From the NCBI RefSeq assembly GCF_902498995.1, contig NZ_CABVLY010000010.1, positions 1-64,000 of the forward strand: a DNA stretch of 64,000 nt. Reading direction: 5' to 3'. Made by a program: the position numbers and the translations under genes. The stretch is from Burkholderia anthina (lineage in GTDB: Bacteria; Pseudomonadota; Gammaproteobacteria; Burkholderiales; Burkholderiaceae). Shown here piece after piece: positions 1-12,404 of the stretch (within the stretch, counting starts at the first letter, position 1; the number at the start of each line of letters is the position of its first letter). A model generated the notes under the pieces. The model ran no database searches. It saw nothing but the letters and a program-made list of their open reading frames with translations, and was not told the origin of the DNA.

Positions 1-91
1 ACAGGTTGGATGCTCGTGTGTGATACACACAACCAAGATTACTGCTTCTTCCCGGATTGGTCGCGTTGCGAAGCAGCGCGGCAACCCTCTT
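1..91 (+). other. rRNA operon spacer upstream of 5S rRNA
   Basis: The window opens just before the 5S gene, so this is the 23S-5S spacer, possibly including the last bases of 23S. A short inverted repeat (GTGTG at 16-20, CACAC at 26-30) could form a small hairpin. The exact 3' end of 23S cannot be placed from this fragment. Confidence 0.6.
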
Positions 92-206
92 TGCCTGATG
101 ACCATAGCGAGTCGGTCCCACCCCTTCCCATCCCGAACAGGACCGTGAAACGACTCTACGCCGATGATAGTGCGGATACCCGTGTGAAAGTAGGTAATCG
201 TCAGGC
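92..206 (+). rRNA. rrf: 5S ribosomal RNA
   Basis: About 115 nt with the layout of a proteobacterial 5S rRNA: complementary ends (TGCCTGATGACC at the 5' end, GGTAATCGTCAGGC at the 3' end), the CCCACCCC and CCCATCCCGAAC loops, and GATAGTG in the helix IV/V part. It lies just after the 23S gene of an operon outside the window and is followed by a strong terminator, so it is the last gene of that rRNA operon. Confidence 0.93.
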
Positions 207-219
207 TCCCTAAGCCGAG

Positions 220-248
220 AACCCCCGCCCGAACAGGCGGGGGTTTTT
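220..248 (+). terminator. Rho-independent terminator of the rRNA operon
   Basis: A GC-rich stem (AACCCCCGCC paired with GGCGGGGGTT) is followed by TTTTT, starting 14 bases after the 5S end. Confidence 0.9.
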
Positions 249-1161
249 GCATTGGTGCGACCGGAAATGCATGCCGACGGTGCGGAGGCGATTCGGCCTT
301 CAAATGCCGCCCAAGCGCGTGAATCGGCCAGACGCGACAGACGCTCCCTGGCGACACATCGATCTCCAGCATCACGATCGCGCGGGGCAAGCAACAATCC
401 CGACTCCATTGGAACTGGGCCGTGGCACGGCCATGACGATGCGCTTCGCGCTGCTCAAGCCATCAAGGCGAGCACCCGAATCAACAGTTCATCGGTTATC
501 TTTGGGTATTCGTGCCCATATCGGTGCGATCTCCTGTCAAACGATGAGATCGAATGCTGGTCCTCGCCAATGCATGCCGCTACATCTCCCTGCTCATAGC
601 TGAAGCCAGCCATGTCGTTCTGGGTGCATCCCGCTCGGCGCTGCCCGAGCCGCTGTTTGCAACTGCCAATGGATCTCGATCCGCCTCATCGGCGATAGCT
701 CCAACCCTGCGCGGCAGACTCCGCCGCTACCACTAGCGCCATGCAATTTCCGTCCTCTCGGACGAGTCGCCCTGCGGATTTGCACGGTCGACAGACCGCG
801 AAGCGTTTCGCCGTTCGCCTCACGTCTCTCCGTAGCCGATGCGCGCCCCCTGGATGAGCTCGTCCCTCACGCTTATCCCTTCGCGTGCGTTGCAAGTTGG
901 AGCAAGGAAGTCGCTACATCGCCGATTCGCGATCTTTTCCTATTTACGTGAGTATTTTTATCATCTTCGCCTAACGCCGCCAATTTTGCTTAGTGCGTCG
1001 CGACTGAGAATGGCCCATGTCGAGATGGCCTGCGAACTCCCGCAGCGGCAGAGCGGACTTGCAAGTCCATGGGGCGGCTGCTCGAACGGTGCTTGGGGCA
1101 TGTGAGGCGTGCTGCCGGCGTTGTGGCGGCAAGTCGCAGAACACGCTTGCGCCAGATTCCG
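249..1161. other. Gene-poor spacer downstream of the rRNA operon
   Basis: About 900 bases with no convincing full-length gene. Translations in all frames are short and rich in Arg, Ser, His and Cys, as expected of non-coding GC-rich DNA. The only stretch with protein-like wording is a 52-codon minus-strand ORF at 455-613, listed separately. Bases 930-1000 are more AT-rich than their surroundings. No transposase, tRNA or repeat was recognised. Confidence 0.6.
455..613 (-). CDS. Doubtful small ORF or gene remnant, 52 aa
   Basis: Not a recognised gene. It reads MAGFSYEQGDVAACIG near its start and ends in KITDELLIRVLALMA, a balanced, acidic/hydrophobic composition unlike the Arg-rich shadow frames around it. 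The frame stays open upstream of the ATG to a TGA near 692, so it could be the 3' end of a decayed longer gene. No good Shine-Dalgarno sequence precedes the ATG, and third-position GC is only moderate for this genome. It could equally be chance. Confidence 0.25.
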   Translation of the reverse strand: MAGFSYEQGDVAACIGEDQHSISSFDRRSHRYGHEYPKITDELLIRVLALMA

Positions 1162-2127
1162 TTAGAAGTCCTCACTGTTGTTTTTGACCAGCACGGGTTG
1201 GCCCCGTCGGAGAAGGTAGATTTCTTCGATGAACGAATAGGCGGTGCCGCCGAAACAGTCTCGCCCTTCGCCCAGCAACGCGAAGCGCGTGCCGTCCGTG
1301 TCGACGCCGGTTGACCGAATCGCGCATGCGGTACTCGGATCGCTCAGCGCAGAGTGTTCAGCTGGCGGGAATCGGCGAATCGTACTTTTGCCCTGATCCC
1401 GGGTCAGCACGAGAATCGCCGGGCAGCGGGTTGCGGATGTCGACGAGCGGGCGTCGCATGTCAGCTTGCCAGCATCCTCGTCCGTATGGGCCGTGCCATA
1501 TGCGCCTCCATCGAAGCCGACGCAGGTATCCGCGTTCAGTTGAACGAGGTGTGCATCGTACGCACATGCCGGGTGTCGTGCGTACCGCTCGGCCTCGCTG
1601 CGATAGGCAGACCAGACATTCATGTTCGTGGGCCTGCACGACGGCTCGACGCAATGTGAGCTGCACTGCTGAACGTTGGCGGCGACCGCGGCGCCCAGGC
1701 GGCTCGGCAGCCACGCATGCGGGCGCATATCGTCGCCGATCAGCGGGTGCAGGATATCGAGACAGGTCTCGCTGCCTGTATCGCTCAGGAGGTCGCTATC
1801 GCTGCTGCCTGCGGCTGTCAGGTAAACGGATGCATCGTTGAGCAGCCATGCGTATGCAATCGCATCCGAGGTCATCGCGTGCGTCGACGCCCCGCTGCTG
1901 GCTGAAGAAGGGAGGCAGTTGGCATCGATGGCCGGTTTCAGCGTGTCGTATGCTGCGCGCGCCGCCGCGCTTTTCGTGCGATCTGCCGTGCGACTCTCGG
2001 AAAGAGCCTGCTGCCGAACCATCGAGATCCTCTCCGTACGACACCAGGTATTTGTGGCGTCGTGTGCTTGCGCCCCGGCAGCGACGAAGGTCAATGCAAA
2101 GGCCGACAGGCGGAAGAGATTCTGCAT
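1162..2127 (-). CDS. Secreted cysteine-rich protein of unknown function
   Basis: A 321-residue orphan. The chosen ATG gives a typical Sec signal peptide: MQNLFR, then a hydrophobic stretch (LSAFALTFVAAG) and an AQA cleavage site near residue 21. The mature part has 12 cysteines, several clustered (QQCSSHCVEPSCRP), which suggests disulfides in the periplasm or outside the cell. In-frame ATGs at 2145 and 2220 would place extra residues before the signal peptide. None of the starts has a clear ribosome binding site. I recognise no domain. It sits alone between an rRNA operon and a tRNA cluster, a common place for strain-variable genes. Being real is likely; its function is unknown. Confidence 0.7.
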   Translation of the reverse strand: MQNLFRLSAFALTFVAAGAQAHDATNTWCRTERISMVRQQALSESRTADRTKSAAARAAYDTLKPAIDANCLPSSASSGASTHAMTSDAIAYAWLLNDASVYLTAAGSSDSDLLSDTGSETCLDILHPLIGDDMRPHAWLPSRLGAAVAANVQQCSSHCVEPSCRPTNMNVWSAYRSEAERYARHPACAYDAHLVQLNADTCVGFDGGAYGTAHTDEDAGKLTCDARSSTSATRCPAILVLTRDQGKSTIRRFPPAEHSALSDPSTACAIRSTGVDTDGTRFALLGEGRDCFGGTAYSFIEEIYLLRRGQPVLVKNNSEDF

Positions 2128-2666
2128 GGATTGATAGCGAAGCATTGGAGGAGGCCACTCGAGCGAGCGAATCGAGATGGTATCGCGCCGTCTTTGGGTT
2201 CGTGGGCAATGGCGGGGCACTCGACTGGCTTTAGAGTCACTCCGGGGCGTTCGACGATGGGTGGGGCGGCGAAACGGACCGAGGGCTGCGCTCCCGTCGG
2301 ATCCGGCTTCGGTATCGGGTGTGCTGGCGAAGTCGGCGGAACGATGTCCCCTGCCGGGCGCCGCTTCGATGCGACACCACCCCCGACTTCGGCCGAGTGC
2401 ATACCGGATCCAGGCGCTACAAACGCTTCCGGCATGGAAATTGCAATTTTTTTGCTTCTACCCGCTTGGCATTCTGCTCTGGAGGCCGTATGATGGCGGT
2501 CTTTCGTTTTCAGCAAAGATGAAAATCAGTGCTGAAAACGGGATCTGACGAGGATGTGGACGCCAGTCGGCGATCCTCTCGTGCTTGCCTTAGCCGGGCG
2601 AGTGCGGGTGTCGGGTGAGTCGAGTCGGTGCGGTGGAAGAGAATGAAAATAATCTTCCGGATGTGC
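2128..2666. other. Spacer before the tRNA cluster
   Basis: About 540 bases without a convincing gene. Open frames here are short and of shadow composition. It holds a perfect 11-bp inverted repeat, listed separately, and a T-run near 2450. Any promoter for the minus-strand secreted-protein gene should lie at the left end of this interval, but I see no clear -35/-10 pair. Confidence 0.55.
2505..2540. repeat. Perfect 11-bp inverted repeat
   Basis: CGTTTTCAGCA at 2505-2515 is the exact reverse complement of TGCTGAAAACG at 2530-2540, with 14 bases between. No T-run follows on either strand, so it does not look like a terminator. It could be a protein binding site or an RNA hairpin. Confidence 0.6.
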
Positions 2667-2695
2667 TTGACAGAAGTTCGATGCACCCCCATAAT
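2667..2695 (+). promoter_or_regulatory. Sigma-70 promoter of the tRNA-tuf cluster
   Basis: A consensus -35 TTGACA at 2667-2672 and a -10 CATAAT at 2690-2695 are separated by exactly 17 bases. The predicted start near 2702 lies 8 bases before tRNA-Tyr. This is the best promoter I see upstream of the tRNA-tuf-secE-nusG unit. Confidence 0.85.
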
Positions 2696-2709
2696 CGTCA
2701 GTTCTCTAC

Positions 2710-2795
2710 GGAGGGGTGCCCGAGTGGCTAAAGGGGGCAGACTGTAAATCTGTTGGCTTACGCCTACGTTGGTTCGAATCCAACCTCCTCCACCA
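2710..2795 (+). tRNA. tyrT: tRNA-Tyr (anticodon GTA)
   Basis: An 86-nt class II tRNA with paired ends (GGAGGGG with CCTCCTC) and encoded CCA. It has anticodon GTA at 2744-2746, a long variable arm and a T loop GGTTCGAATCC. It is the first gene of a Tyr-Gly-Thr-tuf-Trp series, like the tRNA-tufB cluster of enterobacteria. Confidence 0.95.
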
Positions 2796-2839
2796 AGAAC
2801 ATCAGCGCAGAGAGCAGTAGGGAATCGTTAGTGGCCCGT

Positions 2840-2913
2840 GCGGGTGTAGCTCAATGGTAGAGCAGAAGCCTTCCAAGCTTACGACGAGGGTTCGATTCCC
2901 TTCACCCGCTCCA
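2840..2913 (+). tRNA. glyT: tRNA-Gly (anticodon TCC)
   Basis: A 74-nt tRNA with acceptor GCGGGTG paired with CACCCGC, D-loop AGCTCAATGGTAGAGC, anticodon TCC at 2872-2874, T loop GGTTCGATTCC and encoded CCA. It reads GGA glycine codons. Confidence 0.95.
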
Positions 2914-2938
2914 GTCCGTGTAGTTGAAGCGTAATACC

Positions 2939-3013
<75 letters not shown>

Positions 3014-3077
3014 GCAGTACAAAGTCAGTGTCTGTTTGCGCGCGGCGCAACCTGTGAATTCCTTTTGGGAGTCGAAA

Positions 3078-4268
3078 ATGGCCAAGGGTAAATTTGAGCG
3101 GACCAAGCCGCACGTCAACGTTGGTACGATTGGTCACGTTGACCACGGCAAGACGACGCTGACGGCAGCGATCACGACGGTTCTGACGAAGAAGTTCGGC
3201 GGCGAAGCGAAGGCTTACGACCAGATCGACGCGGCACCGGAAGAAAAGGCGCGCGGTATCACGATCAACACGGCACACGTCGAGTACGAGACGGCTAACC
3301 GCCACTACGCACACGTCGACTGCCCGGGCCACGCTGACTATGTGAAGAACATGATCACGGGCGCAGCGCAGATGGACGGCGCGATCCTGGTTTGCTCGGC
3401 AGCAGACGGCCCGATGCCGCAAACGCGTGAGCACATCCTGCTGGCGCGTCAGGTTGGCGTTCCGTACATCATCGTGTTCCTGAACAAGTGCGACATGGTG
3501 GACGACGCTGAACTGCTCGAGCTGGTCGAGATGGAAGTTCGCGAACTCCTGTCGAAGTACGACTTCCCGGGCGACGACACGCCGATCGTGAAGGGTTCGG
3601 CCAAGCTGGCGCTGGAAGGCGACACGGGCGAGCTGGGCGAAGTGGCGATCATGAGCCTGGCAGACGCACTGGACACGTACATCCCGACGCCGGAGCGTGC
3701 GGTTGACGGCGCGTTCCTGATGCCGGTGGAAGACGTGTTCTCGATCTCGGGCCGTGGTACGGTTGTGACGGGTCGTGTCGAGCGCGGTATCGTGAAGGTC
3801 GGCGAAGAAATCGAAATCGTCGGTATCAAGCCGACGGTGAAGACGACCTGCACGGGCGTTGAAATGTTCCGCAAGCTGCTGGACCAAGGTCAAGCGGGCG
3901 ACAACGTTGGTATCCTGCTGCGCGGCACGAAGCGTGAAGACGTGGAGCGTGGCCAGGTTCTGGCGAAGCCGGGTTCGATCACGCCGCACACGCACTTCAC
4001 GGCTGAAGTGTACGTGCTGAGCAAGGACGAAGGCGGCCGCCACACGCCGTTCTTCAACAACTACCGTCCGCAGTTCTACTTCCGTACGACGGACGTGACG
4101 GGCTCGATCGAGCTGCCGAAGGACAAGGAAATGGTGATGCCGGGCGACAACGTGTCGATCACGGTGAAGCTGATCGCTCCGATCGCGATGGAAGAAGGTC
4201 TGCGCTTCGCAATCCGCGAAGGTGGCCGTACCGTCGGCGCCGGCGTCGTCGCCAAGATCATCGAGTAA
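3078..4268 (+). CDS. tuf: Elongation factor Tu, copy 1
   Basis: A 396-aa GTPase that brings aminoacyl-tRNA to the ribosomal A site. The P-loop GHVDHGKT is at residues 19-26, followed by DCPGH and NKCD. The C-terminal half holds beta-barrel domains 2 and 3. The ATG at 3078 gives the normal family start [12 protein letters not shown]; an upstream in-frame start at 3036 would add 14 foreign residues. From codon 4 to the stop the DNA reads the same as the second copy at 22250-23440. Copy 1 is embedded among tRNA genes and precedes tRNA-Trp and secE; copy 2 closes the str cluster. Confidence 0.98.
   Translation: MAKGKFERTKPHVNVGTIGHVDHGKTTLTAAITTVLTKKFGGEAKAYDQIDAAPEEKARGITINTAHVEYETANRHYAHVDCPGHADYVKNMITGAAQMDGAILVCSAADGPMPQTREHILLARQVGVPYIIVFLNKCDMVDDAELLELVEMEVRELLSKYDFPGDDTPIVKGSAKLALEGDTGELGEVAIMSLADALDTYIPTPERAVDGAFLMPVEDVFSISGRGTVVTGRVERGIVKVGEEIEIVGIKPTVKTTCTGVEMFRKLLDQGQAGDNVGILLRGTKREDVERGQVLAKPGSITPHTHFTAEVYVLSKDEGGRHTPFFNNYRPQFYFRTTDVTGSIELPKDKEMVMPGDNVSITVKLIAPIAMEEGLRFAIREGGRTVGAGVVAKIIE
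3087..4268 (+). repeat. Long direct repeat, tuf copy 1
   Basis: These 1182 bases read as identical to 22259-23440. Identity starts at codon 4 (codons 2 and 3 differ by one synonymous base each) and stops right after TAA. The sharp limits at the gene edges point to gene conversion between the two tuf copies. Confidence 0.93.
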
Positions 4269-4327
4269 GCCAGTTATTCGTTGATCGACAGTTTTGGGGC
4301 TGGCAACAGCCAGTCCCAACATGGTTT

Positions 4328-4403
4328 AGGGGTATAGCTCAACTGGCAGAGCGTCGGTCTCCAAAACCGAAGGTTGGGGGTTCGATTCCCTCTGCCCCTG
4401 CCA
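4328..4403 (+). tRNA. trpT: tRNA-Trp (anticodon CCA)
   Basis: A 76-nt tRNA with acceptor AGGGGTA paired with TGCCCCT, anticodon CCA at 4361-4363, T loop GGTTCGATTCC and encoded CCA. It lies between tuf and secE; a small GC stem (GGGGCTGGC with GCCAGTCCC, around 4296-4318) lies just before it. Confidence 0.95.
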
Positions 4404-4445
4404 AAAATCGCCACGTGCTACACGTGGCATTTGTTTTAAGGTGTT

Positions 4446-4826
4446 ATGGCGAATCCATCCGTCGAAACTGTAAATACCTCCGGCGATAAGCTGATGCTGG
4501 CCCTGGGCGTATTGCTGGTCTTGGCCGGATTCGTGGGCTTCTTCTGGCTGGCCAACCAGCAGTGGTATGTCCGCGGTGCCGCGTTGGCGGTAGGTATCAT
4601 CGCTGGCGTGGCCGTCGGACTGATGTCCGCACCTGGCAAGAGCCTCATCGCGTTTGCCAAGGATTCGTACAAGGAAGTCCGCAAGGTCGTTTGGCCCACC
4701 CGCAAGGAAGCAACGCAAACCACACTCGTCGTGTTCGGTTTCGTGCTCGTGATGGCGATTTTCCTCTGGTTGAGTGACAAATCGATCGAATGGGTGATTT
4801 TCTCGGCGATTCTGGGTTGGAAATGA
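4446..4826 (+). CDS. secE: Preprotein translocase subunit SecE
   Basis: A 126-aa inner-membrane protein that clamps the SecY channel. It shows three hydrophobic segments ([20 protein letters not shown], a second near residue 45, and a third near 105) and the conserved cytoplasmic motif [20 protein letters not shown]. The three-segment form matches the long SecE of proteobacteria. nusG follows after one base, as in most bacteria, and SecY is made from the spc cluster at 33395. Confidence 0.96.
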   Translation: MANPSVETVNTSGDKLMLALGVLLVLAGFVGFFWLANQQWYVRGAALAVGIIAGVAVGLMSAPGKSLIAFAKDSYKEVRKVVWPTRKEATQTTLVVFGFVLVMAIFLWLSDKSIEWVIFSAILGWK

Positions 4827-4827
4827 T

Positions 4828-5385
4828 ATGAGCGATACTCCGGCATCCCCGAGCGGAAAGCGTTGGTACGTCGTGCACGCCTACTCCGGTATGGAGAAGA
4901 GCGTGCAACGTGCGCTTCAGGAGCGCATCGAACGTGCTGGCATGCAGGACAAATTCGGCCAGATCCTGGTTCCGACCGAAGAAGTGGTCGAAGTAAAGGG
5001 CGGTCACAAGGCTGTGACCGAGCGTCGTTTCTTCCCCGGCTACGTGCTGGTGGAAATGGAAATGACGGACGAAACGTGGCACCTCGTGAAGAACACGGCA
5101 AAGGTCACCGGTTTCGTCGGCGGTGCGCGTAACCGCCCGACCCCGATTTCCCCGAAGGAAGTCGAAAAGATCATGTCGCAGATGCAGGAAGGCGTTGAGA
5201 AGCCGCGCCCGAAGACCCTGTTCGAAGTTGGCGAGATGGTGCGTGTCAAGGAAGGTCCTTTCACGGACTTCAATGGCACGGTCGAAGAAGTCAACTACGA
5301 AAAATCGCGCGTGCGTGTGTCGGTCACCATCTTTGGCCGCTCCACCCCGGTCGAACTCGAGTTCGGCCAGGTCGAAAAAGTTTGA
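4828..5385 (+). CDS. nusG: Transcription antitermination factor NusG
   Basis: 185 aa. It binds RNA polymerase, reduces pausing, and links it to Rho or to ribosomal S10. The N-terminal NGN domain contains [17 protein letters not shown], and the C-terminal KOW domain reads [20 protein letters not shown]. Its start ATG is one base after the secE stop. A perfect hairpin follows the gene before rplK. Confidence 0.97.
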   Translation: MSDTPASPSGKRWYVVHAYSGMEKSVQRALQERIERAGMQDKFGQILVPTEEVVEVKGGHKAVTERRFFPGYVLVEMEMTDETWHLVKNTAKVTGFVGGARNRPTPISPKEVEKIMSQMQEGVEKPRPKTLFEVGEMVRVKEGPFTDFNGTVEEVNYEKSRVRVSVTIFGRSTPVELEFGQVEKV

Positions 5386-5394
5386 TCCCGATTC

Positions 5395-5418
5395 GGTGGG
5401 CAGCCTCGGCTGCCCACC
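5395..5418 (+). promoter_or_regulatory. Perfect hairpin between nusG and rplK
   Basis: GGTGGGCAGCC and GGCTGCCCACC form an uninterrupted stem with almost no loop and no T-run after it. It could be an RNA processing or pausing site, or a Rho-assisted end for secE-nusG, before the 11-protein operon. Confidence 0.55.
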
Positions 5419-5526
5419 TTCGCGCTTACGGTCCGCGTTATGGCCGTTGAGGAGCGTCAGTAGCCAGCGGCGAAAGCGCGTTATCACTCACCAGAACGCC
5501 GTCTGGCGTTCCAACGAGGTTTTCAA

Positions 5527-5958
5527 ATGGCAAAGAAGATTGTCGGCTTTGTTAAGCTGCAGATCCCTGCAGGTAAAGCCAACCCGTCGCCGCCGGTCGG
5601 TCCGGCACTGGGCCAGCGCGGCCTGAACATCATGGAGTTCTGCAAGGCGTTCAACGCGCAGACTCAAGGCATGGAGCCGGGTCTGCCGGTGCCGGTGGTC
5701 ATTACGGCATACGCTGACAAGAGCTTCACGTTCGTGATGAAGACGCCGCCGGCAACCGTCCTGATCAAGAAGGCGGCGAAGGTGGACAAGGGCTCGAGCA
5801 AGCCGCACACCGACAAGGTCGGTTCGATCACGCGCGCTCAAGCCGAAGAAATCGCGAAGACCAAGATGCCGGACCTTACGGCAGCTGATCTGGACGCAGC
5901 CGTTCGCACCATCGCTGGTAGCGCACGCTCGATGGGCATCACTGTGGAGGGCGTGTAA
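5527..5958 (+). CDS. rplK: 50S ribosomal protein L11
   Basis: 143 aa. It binds 23S rRNA in the GTPase-associated centre, where elongation factors dock. The family start [16 protein letters not shown] is followed by the Pro-rich hinge [20 protein letters not shown] and the C-terminal RNA-binding domain. The stop is immediately followed by the ATG of rplA, so the pair is translationally linked. Confidence 0.98.
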   Translation: MAKKIVGFVKLQIPAGKANPSPPVGPALGQRGLNIMEFCKAFNAQTQGMEPGLPVPVVITAYADKSFTFVMKTPPATVLIKKAAKVDKGSSKPHTDKVGSITRAQAEEIAKTKMPDLTAADLDAAVRTIAGSARSMGITVEGV

Positions 5959-6657
5959 ATGGCTAAGATCTCCAAGCGCCGTCAGGCATTTGCCGCCAAG
6001 GTCGACCGTCAGAAGCTGTACGCGATCGAAGACGCACTGGCACTCGTGAAGGAATGCGCGAGCGCGAAGTTCAACGAATCGATCGACGTCGCAGTTCAGC
6101 TCGGCATCGATGCAAAGAAGTCGGACCAGGTCGTTCGCGGTTCGGTCGTTCTGCCGGCAGGTACGGGCAAGTCGGTTCGCGTTGCTGTGTTCGCGCAAGG
6201 CGAGAAGGCCGAGCAGGCTCGTGCAGCAGGCGCGGAAATCGTCGGTATGGAAGACCTGGCTGAGCAGATCAAGGCTGGCCAGATGGACTTCGACATCGTG
6301 ATCGCTTCGCCGGACACGATGCGTATCGTCGGTACGCTCGGTCAGATCCTCGGCCCGCGCGGCCTGATGCCGAACCCGAAGGTCGGTACGGTCACGCCGG
6401 ACGTCGCGACTGCAGTCAAGAACGCGAAGGCTGGTCAGGTGCAATTCCGTGTCGACAAGGCCGGTATCATCCATGCGACCATCGGCCGTGCATCGTTCGA
6501 ATCGACCGCACTGCGTTCGAACCTGTCGGCGCTGATCGAAGCGCTGCAGAAGGCGAAGCCGGCAACGAGCAAGGGCGTCTACCTGCGCAAGATCGCACTG
6601 TCGAGCACGATGGGCGTCGGCGTGCGTGTCGACCACGCTACGCTGGCAGCACAGTAA
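5959..6657 (+). CDS. rplA: 50S ribosomal protein L1
   Basis: 232 aa, L1 stalk protein, which helps release deacylated tRNA. Family signatures include [19 protein letters not shown] and [15 protein letters not shown]. In E. coli L1 represses its own rplKA mRNA; whether that holds here is not visible. A 305-base leader separates it from rplJ. Confidence 0.98.
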   Translation: MAKISKRRQAFAAKVDRQKLYAIEDALALVKECASAKFNESIDVAVQLGIDAKKSDQVVRGSVVLPAGTGKSVRVAVFAQGEKAEQARAAGAEIVGMEDLAEQIKAGQMDFDIVIASPDTMRIVGTLGQILGPRGLMPNPKVGTVTPDVATAVKNAKAGQVQFRVDKAGIIHATIGRASFESTALRSNLSALIEALQKAKPATSKGVYLRKIALSSTMGVGVRVDHATLAAQ

Positions 6658-6963
6658 GCAAGTATTCGGGCCGCTTCGTTCGCGAAGCGGCCTACATGGG
6701 CTTTGGGCGGTTGTTCGTGCAGTAGGGCGGGCAACCGGTTATCAAAGACCGTTGGTGGGACGCAGCAGGCAGGCGATCCCTTAATTCAAGCCAACGCAGA
6801 TGGCGAACCCGAAAAAGTTTTGCAGTGGTGAAGCCGCAGGTCGTGAAGCGATTCACGGCGTGAGGTGGAAATACTCCTAACGAGGTCGGACGCCGTTGTT
6901 GAACGAGGTACGTAAGGTTGTGCCATACCGGCAAGCCGAACGTATCGTTTCTGGAGGCTAACC
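6658..6963 (+). promoter_or_regulatory. Intergenic leader of rplJL (L10 leader region)
   Basis: About 305 bases with no gene. It begins with a perfect 10-bp hairpin, GGCCGCTTCG and CGAAGCGGCC (6669-6692), closed by a TTCG loop. In many bacteria the long leader before rplJ folds into the binding site for the L10-L12 complex, which represses rplJL translation; position and length fit that here. I see no clear -35/-10 pair. The rplJ Shine-Dalgarno sequence GGAGG is at its right end. Confidence 0.55.
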
Positions 6964-7461
6964 GTGCCGCTTAATAGAGAAGACAAGCAAGCCGTCGTCG
7001 CTGAGGTTTCCGCGCAAGTCGCGAAGGCTCAGACCGTTGTGCTGGCTGAGTATCGTGGAATTGCGGTTGGCGATCTGACCAAGCTGCGCGCGAAAGCGCG
7101 TGAGCAACAGGTTTACCTGCGCGTGTTGAAGAACACGCTGGCGCGTCGCGCCGTTGAAGGTACGCCGTTTGCTCCGCTGGCAGAGCAGATGACTGGTCCG
7201 CTGATCTACGGCATCTCGGAAGATGCAATTGCTGCTGCTAAGGTCGTCAACGACTTCAGCAAGAGCAATGACAAGTTGGTCATCAAGGCTGGTTCGTTCG
7301 ATGGCAAGGTGATGGACAAGGCTGGCGTGCAAGCGCTGGCAAGCATCCCGAGCCGCGAAGAACTGCTCTCGAAGCTGCTGTTCGTTATGCAATCGCCTGT
7401 TTCGGGCTTCGCGCGTGCTCTGGCCGCGCTCGCCGAGAAGAAGCAAGCGGAAGCTGCGTAA
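6964..7461 (+). CDS. rplJ: 50S ribosomal protein L10
   Basis: 165 aa, the base of the L7/L12 stalk. It starts with GTG, supported by GGAGG just upstream and the family N-terminus [15 protein letters not shown]. The conserved segment [18 protein letters not shown] is followed by the C-terminal helix that carries L12 dimers. rplL follows after 63 bases. The long leader suggests autogenous control by L10-L12. Confidence 0.97.
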   Translation: MPLNREDKQAVVAEVSAQVAKAQTVVLAEYRGIAVGDLTKLRAKAREQQVYLRVLKNTLARRAVEGTPFAPLAEQMTGPLIYGISEDAIAAAKVVNDFSKSNDKLVIKAGSFDGKVMDKAGVQALASIPSREELLSKLLFVMQSPVSGFARALAALAEKKQAEAA

Positions 7462-7524
7462 GCGAACGTGCATCAGCGTTACTGATCGCTGGCTGTATCC
7501 GAATTCAATTTAGGAGTATTTCAA

Positions 7525-7899
7525 ATGGCAATCGCAAAAGAAGATATCCTGGCAGCAGTCGAAGGGATGACCGTTCTGGAACTGAACGAACTGGTCAAGG
7601 CGTTCGAAGAGAAGTTTGGCGTGTCGGCAGCTGCAGTTGCAGTCGCTGGCCCGGCAGGCGGCGGCGCAGCTGCAGCAGCAGAAGAGAAGACCGAATTCAC
7701 GGTCGTCCTGACTGAAGCAGGCAGCAACAAGGTTGCAGTCATCAAGGCAGTTCGCGAACTGACGGGCCTGGGCCTGAAGGAAGCGAAGGACGTCGTTGAC
7801 GGCGCACCGAAGGCTGTCAAGGAAGGCGTCGACAAGGCTGCTGCTGAAGAAGCCAAGAAGAAGCTGGAAGAAGCAGGCGCGAAGGTCGAAGTCAAGTAA
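7525..7899 (+). CDS. rplL: 50S ribosomal protein L7/L12
   Basis: 124 aa, acidic, present in several copies on the ribosomal stalk and recruiting translational GTPases. It has an N-terminal dimerisation region ([20 protein letters not shown]), an Ala/Gly-rich hinge around residues 35-53, and the C-terminal domain with [17 protein letters not shown] strong hairpin with a T-run follows. Confidence 0.98.
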   Translation: MAIAKEDILAAVEGMTVLELNELVKAFEEKFGVSAAAVAVAGPAGGGAAAAAEEKTEFTVVLTEAGSNKVAVIKAVRELTGLGLKEAKDVVDGAPKAVKEGVDKAAAEEAKKKLEEAGAKVEVK

Positions 7900-7919
7900 G
7901 TTTCGACGCGCTGTGCGAA

Positions 7920-7950
7920 GGCTGGCGGTATTTTCACCGCCAGCCTTTTT
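7920..7950 (+). terminator. Terminator or attenuator between rplL and rpoB
   Basis: The stem GGCTGGCGGT with ACCGCCAGCC is followed by TTTTT. In E. coli a partial terminator at this place lets only part of the transcripts continue into rpoBC; this hairpin is positioned for the same role. Confidence 0.85.
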
Positions 7951-8276
7951 GTGCTTTGTGGGGACGTTATTCTGGCACTCTTTTGGGAGCCCGAATAATT
8001 GGCCCCAGAGGCCAAAGAAAACCGCCAAATCGTTGTCAATGATCTCGATTGGCGTTTCTCTTTGTCTTCTGAAGCGACTGCAGAAGGCAAGTTTGGTCGG
8101 GTAGCGGGCAACACAGGCATCCGCTGCCGTCAGCCAGCGGTTGGTAGCGGCCAACCACCAAGCTTCTCGGCTCGTTCAAGCCATCGGGCGGCCATCGGGT
8201 CTCAGTCGGTGAACACTCGGGTTTGAAACGTCCAGGTATCCCGCCTCGACAGCACCCGCCGTGATTCGGAGATCGT
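7951..8276 (+). other. rplL-rpoB intergenic region
   Basis: About 325 bases without a gene. I see no clear promoter, and the only obvious structure is the terminator-like hairpin at its left edge. In E. coli an RNase III site lies in the equivalent region; I cannot identify one by eye. Confidence 0.5.
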
Positions 8277-12383
<4,107 letters not shown>

Positions 12384-12404
12384 TCGGACTACGGAGAGAA
12401 GGCA

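Noticed and set aside
249-2666. Insertion sequence or prophage remnant after the rRNA operon
   Set aside because: No transposase or integrase wording, no terminal inverted repeats of element length and no target-site duplication could be seen.
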